DNA from: Candidatus Delongbacteria bacterium
Lineage (GTDB): Bacteria; CAIWAD01
NCBI GenBank assembly: GCA_020634015.1
Contig: JACKCN010000001.1
Span: 789,001-853,000, forward strand
Length of the DNA stretch: 64,000 bases
Direction: 5' to 3'
The notes under the pieces were generated by a model. The model saw only the letters and a list, made by a program, of their open reading frames with translations. It did no database searches and was not told where the DNA came from. Positions 1 through 9,830 of this stretch are shown in pieces; the stretch's first letter is position 1; every line of letters begins with the position of its first letter. The position numbers and the translations under genes are program-made.

Positions 1-965
1 CCCACCCAGGCCCGGATCTCGCCCGTGCGCCAGTCCAGCACCAGGGCGGCCATGTTGGCGATGTCCTCCGCCGCGAGAGATTGCTGGCGCACATCGAGAA
101 TCGCACGGGTGCGTCGCTGCTCTTCAAGATCCAGGCTGCTGCGCAGACGCGGCGGTTCGCCAGCGTGCTGTGCGGGATCGAGTCGAGCACGGGACTGGAG
201 CGTGTGGTACAGATGTGGTGCCAGACGCGGGAAGGGGCGTGGGGCGGCGGGCAGGGGCTCGGCAATCGCCAGCTCTAGCTCCAGCGAATCCAGTTGGCCA
301 CTTTCGGCCAGACTGCTCAGCAGGCGATCGCGCTGCTCGCGCAAGGCATTGCGCCGCTTGCCCGGATGCAGGGCCGAGGGGCGATTGGGCAGCATGGCGA
401 AGAGCGCGGCCTCGGCCCAGGACAGCTCGTGGGGCGGACGGCCGACATAGCGCCAGGCGGCGGTTTCCAGCCCCACCGTGTTGCCTCCGAAAGGCGCATG
501 ACTGGCGTAGAGTTCCAGGATCTCCTGCTTGGAGGCATGCAGTTCCAGACGCACGGCCAGAGCCGCCTCCTGCAACTTGCGATAGAGAGTCCGGGGAGGA
601 TTCCCCTGGCTCAGACGGATCACCTGCATGGTGAGCGTGCTGGCCCCGCTGACCACTTCACCAGCCCGCAGATTCTGCCGCATGGCACGCAGGACTGCCA
701 GAGGATCGACGCCGGGATGCGACAGGAAACGCCGATCCTCGCGCTGGATCACGGCCACCCGATAGCGCTCGGGCAGGCTCCCCCCCGGGGGAAAGCGGTA
801 CTGCTGATCCGCGGCGACCGTGGCTCCCAGCAGTTTTCCCTCTCGATCCTCGAGCACATAGGACCACGGCTCGCGGAAGAGCTGACCCGGGGGTCGGCCC
901 AACCAGAGCAGCGTCAGAGACAGGCACGCCAGCAGCAGGCGGAACGGAACTCCCCTGCGGCGCAT
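1..965 (-). CDS. pbpC: Penicillin-binding protein 1C, N-terminal part (3' end beyond window)
   Basis: Bifunctional peptidoglycan glycosyltransferase/transpeptidase of the PBP1C class, acting in the periplasm. The reading frame from the ATG at 965 stays open to the window edge, giving about 321 residues. Residues 7-22 form an N-terminal membrane anchor. The GT51 glycosyltransferase domain follows, with the catalytic-Glu motif EDRRFLSHPGVD (Glu about 76) and the second signature GASTLTMQ (107-114). The start of the transpeptidase part appears near the edge (NMAALVLDWRTGEIRAWVG), but the active-site SxxK lies outside. The start codon overlaps the stop of the alpha-2-macroglobulin gene as TGATG, so the two are probably translationally coupled. 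This pbpC/A2M pairing is well known in Gram-negative bacteria. The identification is firm; only the C-terminus is missing. Confidence 0.93.
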   Translation of the reverse strand, partial: MRRRGVPFRLLLACLSLTLLWLGRPPGQLFREPWSYVLEDREGKLLGATVAADQQYRFPPGGSLPERYRVAVIQREDRRFLSHPGVDPLAVLRAMRQNLRAGEVVSGASTLTMQVIRLSQGNPPRTLYRKLQEAALAVRLELHASKQEILELYASHAPFGGNTVGLETAAWRYVGRPPHELSWAEAALFAMLPNRPSALHPGKRRNALREQRDRLLSSLAESGQLDSLELELAIAEPLPAAPRPFPRLAPHLYHTLQSRARLDPAQHAGEPPRLRSSLDLEEQRRTRAILDVRQQSLAAEDIANMAALVLDWRTGEIRAWV

Positions 966-3900
966 CACGGTCTGGCGGATCCCGAGGACAGCACGCGCAC
1001 CCAATCGCCGGGCACCACCGCCTGGACGTCGCTGTCGTAGAGGGCCTCGACGCGCTGGGCCGGCATCAGATAGCGTCCCGGGAACGCCGCATGGGCGCGC
1101 ACCTCGATGCCGACCCGGGCATGGGCTGCCAGATTGAAGTAACTGATCACACGGTCGTCGCGCCGGTCCTGGTACTCCACTCCAATCAACTCGCGCGCTG
1201 GATCACGGGGCTCCCAGCCCGAGGGCAGGGAGAGCGTGAGCGCCAGGTCCTTCAACGGCCTGTTGCCCGGGTTGCTCACGGTGGCCCGCAGCACCACATC
1301 CGTGCCCTGACGCACGCCGTCGGCCAGGATCGACTGCCCCTGGTCATCCACCAATTCCAGCGTCAGGTTCAGGCCGTGGCTGAGTGCAGTGCCGGTCCCG
1401 GGTTCGGGCAACCAGCTGCGGGTGAACACCACGTGCAGCGGAGTCGATGAGGTGTTGCGAAGTACCTGGTCCGCGTTCGTCCCTCCCGGTGTCACGGGCA
1501 GTTCCAGAAGGGGACGAGCGGTCTCCAGCTTGCGTGTTCTGCCGGATTGCCCAAGTTCCGCCCGGATGCCCCCGCCCTCCGCCAGCAGGCGTGTCGCTTC
1601 GGCGAGCGAGTGCAGGGCCCAGCCCAGACTCTGTGTGCTGTGCTGGCCGGTGCCCAGCTCCCCGGCGATCTCGCGGGAAAGGCGATTCACATCCTCGCGG
1701 CGCTCGAGCATCACACAGGCGTCCAGAACCATCGCGCGGTCGCGCAGGCTGGACCCGTAGGCCACATCGGCAATGCTGGCATCGCTGCCCGCGAGCGGCA
1801 GTCCCTGACTCAGGGCCTGTGCTCCATCCTCGTGGCCGGCCAGCCTGTACGCGGCCGCCAGACGCCAGCGGCAGGCTGCCGGCAGGTCCTGGCGCTCGCG
1901 CAGGCGGTTCATCGCACCCAGATCAGCACTTCCCGCCAATGCCAGTGTATACAGGCGATAGGCCTGGGTCAACTGGCTGGCGGCATCACCTGTGGTCCAG
2001 GCGCTGGCCCGACGCGACTGCCAGAGCACCCAGTTGGCCCTCATGCCTGCAGGCAGGGCATAGCCCTGCTTCTCGGCCAGCAGCATGAAATGTCCGGCCC
2101 AGGAGTTGGCCCAGTCATCCATGCGCGACCGCCCGGGCCACATCCCGAAGCCGCCTTCGGGCTGCTGCAGGCGCTGCAGGCGCTCGATGGTGGCCCGCAG
2201 CCAGAGTCCGCGTCGTTCCTGGAGCGAGTCGGGCAGCTGGCCCAGTCCTTCCAACGCCAGCAGCGGCATGGCCTGTGAGACAATCTGCTCGAGGCATCCA
2301 TGAGGATATCCAAGCAGACCTTCCAATCGCTCGCCAAGATGCAGAGGTGGGCCCAGCGACAGTTCCAGACGGCCACGCGAGGTGCCGGGAAGACCATTGC
2401 CGGGCCAATCCAGCTGCAGTTCTTCCCCGGGCTCCAGCAGTTTCTCAACGGTATCTCTCTCGCGGCCACCCGGGTGACGCAGGGCCAGCTCGATGCGCTG
2501 GCTGGCCACCAGATCACCACTGCGGGCTTCCAGAATGACACGGCCACTGCCCGGCAGGGCCGCGCTCTTCAACTGGAAGGACTCGCGACGCTCTCCACTT
2601 CCCGCAGCCAGTTGTTTGCTGGCCGGGCCATCAAGCTGCAGACCTCCTTCGGCGCGCACACTCAGCGTGATCGGTCCTGTCACCTCATCGCCCACGAACA
2701 CGCTCACCGGCAGACTGCACTCTTCCTTGAGCCCGATCACGCGGGGAAGTGCGCCCAGCACCATCAGGGGACCCCGCACGGGCACCGCCACCCCGGAGGA
2801 ACCGCAGGCATCGCCGGCCTTGGCCACCGCCATCACCTTGACCGATCCCATGTACTCGGGGAAAGGCACCTGCAGTTGGCGTGTTTCACCCGCCTTGAAC
2901 CGGATCGGCCCGATGAAACGCACCATGGGCGGAAAGCGGTTGACCCTGGTTTCGGGCGGGGCTTCCCAGCCATCACCGCCCAGGGCCAGCACCGACTCCA
3001 TGCGCCCGGCCAGTGCTCCACTGACGCGCGAGTAGTTGTCGTAGTGCACCACGGCCAGCGCTTCCTTGCCGTAGAAGTGGCTCCAGGGGTCGGGGGTGTC
3101 CGAATTGGTCAGATCCAGCAGGCCCTCGTCCACGATGGCCAGAGTCATGTCGCAGGCCAGACCGTCCCGTTCGCTGAGCGTGATGCGCGCCTCCTGACCG
3201 GGCAGGAACTCGGCGGGAGTCTTGAGCACGGGGTGGAGGCGTGTATCCGGATTCTCGACCGTCAGGGGCAGCATTCCGGTCAGGCGCAGGGGCAGATCGT
3301 TGGCGCTGTTGCGCCAGGGCTGCAGCACGGTGACATGCAGGTAGAGCGTGGGAGAATGCTCGGGCAGCAGGGGAATCTCGAGGCGTGTCGAGCCGGCTCC
3401 GGCGGCCTGGCGGTATCGGCGCAGGACACGCCCGCCCTTCTCCAGACTGACCAGCACCTGGGCTCCGCGGGCGGTGGGAACCTGGATGATGGCGGTCTGC
3501 CCGGTCTGATATACTTCGCGATCGGGGCTGAGCGCCAGCTGGGACAGACTTTCCGCCGTATCACCGCCGCGGCTGCCCTCGATCTCGGGACTGTCGAAGA
3601 AGAGGAACTGCCCGCAGCGGTGCCCGCCCTGGATGTCGCGGGCCAGCAGCAAGTAGCGGCCCCAGTCCTGCTCGGGAACCATCAATTCCCAGTCGGCTCC
3701 CCCGGCGGACAGGGTCAGTGTATCACGCCGGACCGGCTCGATGCCTTCGCGCGTGAGATAACGCCCGATGTTGTCGGCCCCTTCTTCCCACCACCAGTGC
3801 CAGTCAATGGCGTAAAGACTCAGTTCCACGGGAACCGGCCCGGTGGGCTGGCCTTCCAGATCCAGGGCCTGCAGGCGAACCCGGGTGGGCCGATCGGTGG

Positions 3901-6517
3901 CGTGAAAGCCCCAGGCATTGGGCTCGGGCAGTTTCATGCCCAGATAGCGCGGCCAGGCATGGGCGGGCAGCACCTGGTTGCGCTGGCTGAAGACACCTGC
4001 TTCCTCGAAGGCCCGCGCGGTGAACACGGCGCTCAGCCGTCCCGGCGGACGAGCGTCCAGAGGCAGGGGATCCAGCACCAGCTTCCAGTGCCCGGCTCCA
4101 TCCAGGCGACCTTCCGTGAGACGGAATTCCGCGGGCTGGAAACTGCGTGTCGGGTCGCGGAAACTGAACTCAGTCCAGCCCGGGAAAGGCCGTGGGTCCT
4201 CGCGCAGGCTCAGGCTCAGATCGGCCTTCAGGCCTGCGGCGGGAGCACCGTGCAGCCAGTGCACATCCAGGTTGCCCGTCAGTTTCCGGCCGGCCAGCAG
4301 CGGGCCTTCCAGCTCCAGATCCACGGCCAGACGATTGGGGCGCACGCTCTCGATGCGCAGCAGCTGACGGAACTCACGCCCGCCCAGTTTCAGCACGGCC
4401 TCCCAGTGCCCGGTGGGCGCATCCGGGGCCGTGGCCAGCCGGAACACATTCAACCCGGACGCCGCCATGTTCTGCCGGCTGCTCAGATAGCGTGTGCCCA
4501 GCGGAGTCCGCAGCTCCAGCTCGAGAGGATGCCCCGCAGGCAGTGTGTGTTGCGGATCCTGAACCATGCAACTGACGAAGAGGGAGTCTCCGGGACGCCA
4601 GACACCGCGCTCGCCCGTGATCCAGGCCTTCAGACCGTGTTCGGCGCCCACGCCGTCGGTGTCGAATCCACTGAGCGAGAGCCGGCTTGCCGCGTCCAGC
4701 TTCATGAAGATCCGGTCGTCGCCGCGCACGGCCACCAGCAAGGGACTGGCATCCCGCCAGCTGGTGGGCAGGCCCGCATCCGGATTGGCCAGCCGTGCGA
4801 AGCCCTGGGCATCCAGGGACGCGCTGGCGAGACGCAACAGGTCCTTGCTCCACAGTTCGACGCGGGCGTCGGGCACCGGGCGTCCGGTCTGCAGGTCGCT
4901 GACACCCACCAGCAGGCTGCCGTCCTCCTGACTGCTGGCCAGCAGCCCCAGGTTGCTCACCAGCACGTTGCGCCCCGTGACGCGTGTCGGTTCATCGTCC
5001 CACCAGGACCAGAAGAAATCGTCGGCACAGGGATCGTCGGAATGGCTCCAGCCCTGCTGGACCGCGGCATTCCTGCGGGCATCCAGAAAGGCCCGGTAAT
5101 CCTGATCATTCTCGCCATGGGCCAAGGGACCGGGAAGCACGGGTTCGGGAATCATGCCCGCGCAGGAATACAGCGAGTGCCCGGGCAGGAAGAAGGCCTC
5201 CAGGTGATACAGCCCTCTGGGGAATCTGCGTGCCAGCGGGGCCAGATCCAGCACATGGCGTGTCCACTCCTGACGCCGTTCGCCCGGATCGGGCAGGGCG
5301 AACTCCTGCCACCAGACACGGCGGCCCACCCGGTACAGCTCGCTCTGTCCATCCAGTTGGTTCACCTGCAGGAACTGGGGCAGGTTGTCCTGTGGCACAC
5401 GGATGGCGCTGACCACCAATCCGCGCAGATTGCGGCTCTCGATGGGCAGCAGCAGGCTGTCTCCCGAGGGCAGAATGGTGCCCTGCCCCACGAAGCGCAG
5501 GCCCGGCTCCGCCTCGGGAAGATCCAGCTGGCCCGCCCATGCCTCACCCAGACTGGTGCCATGCGTGCTGCGCAGTTCGCCCGCCACGCTGACCTGGACC
5601 CGCCCGCTCATCCGGGTGCGCGGGACCAGCACCACCCGGTTGCCTTCGCGTTTCAGATCCAGGGCCACCGCCGGTTCGAGCCGGACCAGCCCGGTCAGTT
5701 CCTGGTCCGGATCCAGTGGATCACTGAACTCCAGCACGAACTGCTGGGGAGCGGAGCTGCGCTCGGTGAGCTGCAGGCAACGGAACACACCGGTTCCGGG
5801 CAGAGTCAGGCTGCGCGTGCCCTGCTCGCTGGATCCCGCTTCCCGGGCCGACCAGCGCAGCTCGATCACCCGGTCCTCCTCGCCACGCTCGAGGCTGTCG
5901 GCCCAGAAGGCATAGGTCCGGGCATTCGAGGACAGCTGGCCCTTCAGTGTCACGGGACGGCCATTGAATACCAGACGCAGCATGTGCGCCGGCCAGTCCT
6001 GATCGGCCTTGTCGGGAAAGCTCAGCTCGCCCGAGAGTCGCTGGAGTTGCGAGTTCCCGCCAGGGCTGGGCGAGAGACTGAGCGTGCTCAGTTCCATCTG
6101 GAAGGGCTGCACCTTCAGCCTGAAGCCGTAGCGAGTATCACCCTTCAGATCCTTGAAGACCTTGCCCATGTTCACGCGACAGCGATACTCCTGATCGGTG
6201 GGCAGGAGCTCGTCCGGCGTGAAGACCAGAGTCCGTGAATTCCGCAGACTCATGCGTCCCTTGAGCACGGGCGTGAAGCGAATCAGACCGGATCCGTCGG
6301 CCAGATCATTGGGACCGATCTCGATGTTGTCGCGGAAACTGATCTGGATCTCGGCATCGCGGGGAATCAGTCCGTTGGTATGGGCATAGATCCGGCTTTC
6401 CAGTTCCGGCGAATTGCCCTTGGGGCCCGCGCAGGCCAGCAGCAGCAGCAACACCAGAACGCGGTACATGGAACGATGGGCCGATGGACTGCTCGACCGA
6501 AGGTGAGGGCGGATCAT
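965..6517 (-). CDS. Bacterial alpha-2-macroglobulin lipoprotein with intact thioester
   Basis: Periplasmic protease-trapping protein of the YfhM/MagD family, 1850 residues, close to the usual family length. The chosen ATG at 6517 has GGGAGAG just upstream. A more upstream in-frame ATG at 6616 lacks a ribosome site. A hydrophobic stretch ends in the lipobox LLAC (Cys29), so a lipid anchor is expected. MG-type beta domains fill the N-terminal two thirds. The thioester motif HGCLEQ is present with Cys about 1408, followed by an alpha-toroid thioester domain and a C-terminal beta domain. The known family role is covalent capture of attacking proteases, with PBP1C repairing the wall. The gene lies directly upstream of pbpC with a 1-base overlap, matching that model. 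Confidence 0.93.
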   Translation of the reverse strand: MIRPHLRSSSPSAHRSMYRVLVLLLLLACAGPKGNSPELESRIYAHTNGLIPRDAEIQISFRDNIEIGPNDLADGSGLIRFTPVLKGRMSLRNSRTLVFTPDELLPTDQEYRCRVNMGKVFKDLKGDTRYGFRLKVQPFQMELSTLSLSPSPGGNSQLQRLSGELSFPDKADQDWPAHMLRLVFNGRPVTLKGQLSSNARTYAFWADSLERGEEDRVIELRWSAREAGSSEQGTRSLTLPGTGVFRCLQLTERSSAPQQFVLEFSDPLDPDQELTGLVRLEPAVALDLKREGNRVVLVPRTRMSGRVQVSVAGELRSTHGTSLGEAWAGQLDLPEAEPGLRFVGQGTILPSGDSLLLPIESRNLRGLVVSAIRVPQDNLPQFLQVNQLDGQSELYRVGRRVWWQEFALPDPGERRQEWTRHVLDLAPLARRFPRGLYHLEAFFLPGHSLYSCAGMIPEPVLPGPLAHGENDQDYRAFLDARRNAAVQQGWSHSDDPCADDFFWSWWDDEPTRVTGRNVLVSNLGLLASSQEDGSLLVGVSDLQTGRPVPDARVELWSKDLLRLASASLDAQGFARLANPDAGLPTSWRDASPLLVAVRGDDRIFMKLDAASRLSLSGFDTDGVGAEHGLKAWITGERGVWRPGDSLFVSCMVQDPQHTLPAGHPLELELRTPLGTRYLSSRQNMAASGLNVFRLATAPDAPTGHWEAVLKLGGREFRQLLRIESVRPNRLAVDLELEGPLLAGRKLTGNLDVHWLHGAPAAGLKADLSLSLREDPRPFPGWTEFSFRDPTRSFQPAEFRLTEGRLDGAGHWKLVLDPLPLDARPPGRLSAVFTARAFEEAGVFSQRNQVLPAHAWPRYLGMKLPEPNAWGFHATDRPTRVRLQALDLEGQPTGPVPVELSLYAIDWHWWWEEGADNIGRYLTREGIEPVRRDTLTLSAGGADWELMVPEQDWGRYLLLARDIQGGHRCGQFLFFDSPEIEGSRGGDTAESLSQLALSPDREVYQTGQTAIIQVPTARGAQVLVSLEKGGRVLRRYRQAAGAGSTRLEIPLLPEHSPTLYLHVTVLQPWRNSANDLPLRLTGMLPLTVENPDTRLHPVLKTPAEFLPGQEARITLSERDGLACDMTLAIVDEGLLDLTNSDTPDPWSHFYGKEALAVVHYDNYSRVSGALAGRMESVLALGGDGWEAPPETRVNRFPPMVRFIGPIRFKAGETRQLQVPFPEYMGSVKVMAVAKAGDACGSSGVAVPVRGPLMVLGALPRVIGLKEECSLPVSVFVGDEVTGPITLSVRAEGGLQLDGPASKQLAAGSGERRESFQLKSAALPGSGRVILEARSGDLVASQRIELALRHPGGRERDTVEKLLEPGEELQLDWPGNGLPGTSRGRLELSLGPPLHLGERLEGLLGYPHGCLEQIVSQAMPLLALEGLGQLPDSLQERRGLWLRATIERLQRLQQPEGGFGMWPGRSRMDDWANSWAGHFMLLAEKQGYALPAGMRANWVLWQSRRASAWTTGDAASQLTQAYRLYTLALAGSADLGAMNRLRERQDLPAACRWRLAAAYRLAGHEDGAQALSQGLPLAGSDASIADVAYGSSLRDRAMVLDACVMLERREDVNRLSREIAGELGTGQHSTQSLGWALHSLAEATRLLAEGGGIRAELGQSGRTRKLETARPLLELPVTPGGTNADQVLRNTSSTPLHVVFTRSWLPEPGTGTALSHGLNLTLELVDDQGQSILADGVRQGTDVVLRATVSNPGNRPLKDLALTLSLPSGWEPRDPARELIGVEYQDRRDDRVISYFNLAAHARVGIEVRAHAAFPGRYLMPAQRVEALYDSDVQAVVPGDWVRVLSSGSARP

Positions 6518-6705
6518 GGGACTCTCCCGATGGGGAATGGGGACCGACCGATCCAGAGGATCCGGACAGCCGGCGGCAAGCGCCCCGAAGATAGGGTTCG
6601 AGCCGGGGCAGGCCAAGGCGGGTATGGGCGGAGGCCGGGAGCGCCCATCAAGATCGGATCCCCTTCAAGACGCGATCCACCACGAGCCGAAGGCACAATG
6701 CATAA

Positions 6706-6732
6706 GTAGCCCGTGGATTCCCCACGGGCTAC
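6706..6732. repeat. Perfect 11-bp inverted repeat
   Basis: GTAGCCCGTGG at 6706-6716 pairs perfectly with CCACGGGCTAC at 6722-6732 across a 5-nt loop. It lies between the TonB receptor and the alpha-2-macroglobulin gene. There is no clear T-run on either side, so it may be a Rho-aided terminator, an mRNA-stability hairpin or a transcript-processing site. Confidence 0.6.
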
Positions 6733-6786
6733 ATATGTGTGATGCCTTCGGCGGGGGCCTGGAACGCCTCCTGGTCACCCAATGAA

Positions 6787-6810
6787 GAAGGCCCGCCGTG
6801 CGGGCCTTCC
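6787..6810 (-). terminator. Likely intrinsic terminator after the TonB receptor
   Basis: A perfect 9-bp stem (AAGGCCCGC at 6788-6796, GCGGGCCTT at 6800-6808) with a 3-nt loop starts 4 nt past the receptor stop codon. On the minus strand it is followed by a short T-containing run (CTTCATT). It would separate the receptor transcript from the alpha-2-macroglobulin gene. Confidence 0.65.
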
Positions 6811-6811
6811 G

Positions 6812-9088
6812 TCAGAATTCCAGGCGCATGCCGCCCACGGGCATGATTTCCCAGCCGATCTGATCCTTGGCTCGTTGGTCCTTGACGCTCCAGTAGCGGC
6901 TGACAACATTCTGGCGGTCGTAGGCGTTCTGCAGATCCAGGAAGGTCACCAGATTCCAGCGTTTCAGGTGAAAGCGCCAATCGGCACGCAGGTCCAGTCG
7001 GTGATACAGGGGCAGGCGGTCGTCGTTCATCCGGGTCCGGTCGTAGCGACTCCGGCCTGCCGCCGCACTGGCCACGGGATCCAGGGGCGTATACGGGGCT
7101 CCTCCGGAGACCGCCCAGCGCATGCTCAATTCCAGACGATTGTTGGGGATCCAGCCCATGATCAGCGTGGCCATGTGGCGGCGATCGAAGGGGCCGCGCA
7201 ACCAGGGGCCGCTCTCGGTGCGATAGCGCGACAGCGACCAGGCATAGCTGAAGGTGCCATAGGTCTTCTCGTCCAGCTTCTTCTGGGCCTGGAACTCAAG
7301 CCCGTAGGAGCGGCCTTCTCCACCGCTGGCGATCTCGCCCAGATCGGAATAGCCGAAATAGGATCCGGCAGCCGCCAGGGGCAGCCAATCCTGCTGCAGA
7401 CTGTAGGGCATGTCCGTATACAGACGATAGAAGCCATCCAGACTCACCAGCCAGGCATCCTGGGGCCGGAACTCGACGCCCGCCTGCATCTGGCGCACCT
7501 TCATGCTGGACACCTTGTCGTTGGCCGCGTCCTGCACGGCCCAGACCGCGGGAATGGTCTGCGCATACAGGCCCGCCGAAGAGGTGAGCGCCCAGTCCCG
7601 ACCCAGATCCTGGCGCAGGCTCAATCGTGGTTGCAGGTCGGTGGTGCCAAAGAAGTCGTCGTGATCCAGGCGCGCACCGGCCGTGATCTGCAGCCCTCCA
7701 CGCAACCAGGTCACATAGTTGAGATGGACCCAGCTGCGCTTCTTGTCCAGTGCACCGTGCACCTGGGCCGCTGGCAGTACTTCGCCGTAGGGGGAGGTCC
7801 AGGAATCCAGCGACACATCGTGCTGACTGTCGAGAAGTTCCAGTCCCACACCCAGATCCAGGCTTCCCTTCCCGATTCGCTCGATGGTGGACAGCTGAAA
7901 GGTGTGCACATTCTCGCGGGCCGTGTTGTCATTGTGCTCGGTGGAGTCGAACCAGGAGAAGTTCTCGTTGAAGAGCTGCTGGTTCAGGGTGTACGACAGA
8001 GTGCGTGTGGCGCCTCCGGGGCTGAAGTGCTGCCATTGCAGGCCGCTCATCCCGTTGCCGACGCGCGTGTCGTAGTTCATGCCCATGTCCGCATCGTCGA
8101 TGGCGGATTGCTGGATCCGACTGCTGCTGCCCAGGAACAGCCACTCGAGCCGGTCGTGGTCGCCCATGGGCCAGGAGAGCTTGGCGTTGGCATCGGCCAT
8201 CACGGGAGCCGTGGCCAGGTTGAGCTGGCTGGTCATCAATTCCAGATAGCTGCGGCGTCCGCCCAGCAGAAAACTGCCTCCGCCGCCCGCGGGGCCTTCG
8301 AGCTGGAAACCCGCACCCGCCATGCTTGTATACAGTTCCCCGCGCAACTCCTGCGAGTTTCCGCGGCGCATGCGCAGGTCCATCACGGACGAGAGGCGAT
8401 TGCCGTAACGTGCATCGAAAGCACCGGGCACGAACCGCACATCGTCGATGAAGTCCGCCTGCATGATGCTCACCGGACCGCCGGTTGAACCCTGCGAAGC
8501 AAAGTGGCTCAGGTTCTGGACAGGATGCCCATCCACGAGCATCAGGTTCTCGATGGGGTTGCCGCCACGCACGACCAGGTCATTGCGCTGGTCGTCCACA
8601 CCCATCGCCACGGCAGGGTGCACGTTCAGCAGACGCGAAACGTCCTCGGCACTGCCCGGGGCCCGGCGGATCTCCTCGCGGTTGTAGCTCACGGCAGGAG
8701 CGCCACCTTCCGCGCGGACCGCGAACCAGTCGGGCCGCACCACCAGGCTTTCTAGCTGGATCACCGCGGGCGAAAGCAGAACCTCGACAGGATCATTGCG
8801 GGTGGGCTTGACGATCACGTCCGTCAGCACGCGCGTCTCGTACCCCACCATGCTCAGGGTCAGCGAATGCACTCCGACCCTGACCTTGCCAATGCTGAAG
8901 GCTCCGTCAAGGTCCGTGGCCGTGCCCAGATTGCTGCCCGTGATCACCACGTTGCAACCGGCCAGAGGCAGATGGCTGTGGGCATCGAGGACGCGGCCAT
9001 CCACAACGCCCTCCAGAGAGTATGCACTTCCATGTGCCTGTGTCACCAGCAGGGGCAACAGAAGAATCCAACCAATCCAGTGGCGCAT
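6812..9088 (-). CDS. TonB-dependent outer-membrane receptor with N-terminal carboxypeptidase-regulatory-like domain
   Basis: A 758-residue outer-membrane transporter. The ATG at 9088 has AAGGAGA upstream. A signal peptide (MRHWIGW...QAHGSA) is followed by a CarboxypepD_reg-like beta domain (about 28-110, with the typical LAGCNVVITGSNLGTATDLDGAF). Next come a plug domain (about 130-235, containing VVRGGNPIENLMLVDGHPV) and a long beta-barrel ending in a terminal Phe (MRLEF), the expected barrel-assembly signal. The substrate cannot be read from the sequence. The gene lies 44 bp downstream of a TetR regulator on the same strand, so it is probably co-transcribed and ligand-controlled. The carboxypeptidase-like extension is common in Bacteroidota-like receptors. 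Confidence 0.9.
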   Translation of the reverse strand: MRHWIGWILLLPLLVTQAHGSAYSLEGVVDGRVLDAHSHLPLAGCNVVITGSNLGTATDLDGAFSIGKVRVGVHSLTLSMVGYETRVLTDVIVKPTRNDPVEVLLSPAVIQLESLVVRPDWFAVRAEGGAPAVSYNREEIRRAPGSAEDVSRLLNVHPAVAMGVDDQRNDLVVRGGNPIENLMLVDGHPVQNLSHFASQGSTGGPVSIMQADFIDDVRFVPGAFDARYGNRLSSVMDLRMRRGNSQELRGELYTSMAGAGFQLEGPAGGGGSFLLGGRRSYLELMTSQLNLATAPVMADANAKLSWPMGDHDRLEWLFLGSSSRIQQSAIDDADMGMNYDTRVGNGMSGLQWQHFSPGGATRTLSYTLNQQLFNENFSWFDSTEHNDNTARENVHTFQLSTIERIGKGSLDLGVGLELLDSQHDVSLDSWTSPYGEVLPAAQVHGALDKKRSWVHLNYVTWLRGGLQITAGARLDHDDFFGTTDLQPRLSLRQDLGRDWALTSSAGLYAQTIPAVWAVQDAANDKVSSMKVRQMQAGVEFRPQDAWLVSLDGFYRLYTDMPYSLQQDWLPLAAAGSYFGYSDLGEIASGGEGRSYGLEFQAQKKLDEKTYGTFSYAWSLSRYRTESGPWLRGPFDRRHMATLIMGWIPNNRLELSMRWAVSGGAPYTPLDPVASAAAGRSRYDRTRMNDDRLPLYHRLDLRADWRFHLKRWNLVTFLDLQNAYDRQNVVSRYWSVKDQRAKDQIGWEIMPVGGMRLEF

Positions 9089-9132
9089 GCCAATCTCCTT
9101 TTCACCATGCAAGTCGGGACAGCTGTGTGTTG

Positions 9133-9801
9133 TCATTCGGGGCCTCCGTCCTTCATGGAACGGGAAAGATCCACACCCGGAGCGCTCACGGCGGACAGCA
9201 ACAGGCTCCAGCCGCGTTCCACGAACTGCGCCGGTTCCAGGGGCAACATGCCCTGACATTGTCCCGCGATCTCGATCAGGCCCATCGAACAGCCAGCCAG
9301 GACCAGTGCGAATTCCAGCGGATCCAGGTCCTCGACCAGCAAACCGGCGGCGCGACAGCCCCCGAGGGCCTGGGCAAGCTGGGTGATCGAACGTCCGCTT
9401 TCCCGGCCCCAGGCCGCCTGCAATTCGGGGCTCAACTGTTCCTGGATCGCTCTCGATCTGGCCAGCTCAACCAGTCCGGACCGTTCGCGCGTGGCGTGAT
9501 GGTATTCCATGTATTGCTGCCCCATCTGCCCGAGGCAGCTTGCGGGATCCTGGCAGGTCTCCAGAACCCGCTGGAACCGGTCGCCCAGATCCTGGATCGT
9601 GGCCAGGGCAATGCTTCCCAGCATGTCCGCCTTCGAAGGGAAGTAGAGATAGAGCGTCCCCTTGGCCAGCTCGCAGTGCGCCGCCAACTCGTCCAGAGTC
9701 ACGGCGCTGTAGCCCTTTTCCAGGAAGAGTCTTTCGGCGGCTGTCAGAATGCTGCGCCGCCGTTCGTCCCGCTCCCGTTCCCGGCGTTCCGTGGATCCCA
9801 T
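9133..9801 (-). CDS. TetR/AcrR-family transcriptional regulator
   Basis: A 222-residue repressor-type regulator. The N-terminal helix-turn-helix domain (about 10-60) carries the classic pattern ILTAAERLFLEKGYSAVTLDELA followed by KGTLYLYFPSKADML. The remaining residues form the variable ligand-binding helical domain. The ATG at 9801 has GGAGGG upstream; a TTG four codons earlier is a weaker alternative. It reads into the TonB receptor after 44 bp. Two 17-bp palindromes in its upstream region (9831-9847 and 9866-9882) are the likely binding sites and imply autoregulation. The ligand is unknown. Confidence 0.92.
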   Translation of the reverse strand: MGSTERRERERDERRRSILTAAERLFLEKGYSAVTLDELAAHCELAKGTLYLYFPSKADMLGSIALATIQDLGDRFQRVLETCQDPASCLGQMGQQYMEYHHATRERSGLVELARSRAIQEQLSPELQAAWGRESGRSITQLAQALGGCRAAGLLVEDLDPLEFALVLAGCSMGLIEIAGQCQGMLPLEPAQFVERGWSLLLSAVSAPGVDLSRSMKDGGPE

Positions 9802-9830
9802 CGGGCCCTCCAATGTTCTTCAGTTCAGTC

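Noticed and set aside
2300..6238. Very long open frame on the plus strand opposite the alpha-2-macroglobulin gene
   Set aside because: It is an antisense shadow typical of GC-rich DNA. The encoded protein is His/Gln-rich with no domain, no signal and no ribosome site, while the minus strand encodes a clear family protein.
6706..6732. Attachment site or mobile-element end
   Set aside because: Single inverted repeat without a direct-repeat partner, integrase or transposase anywhere in the window.
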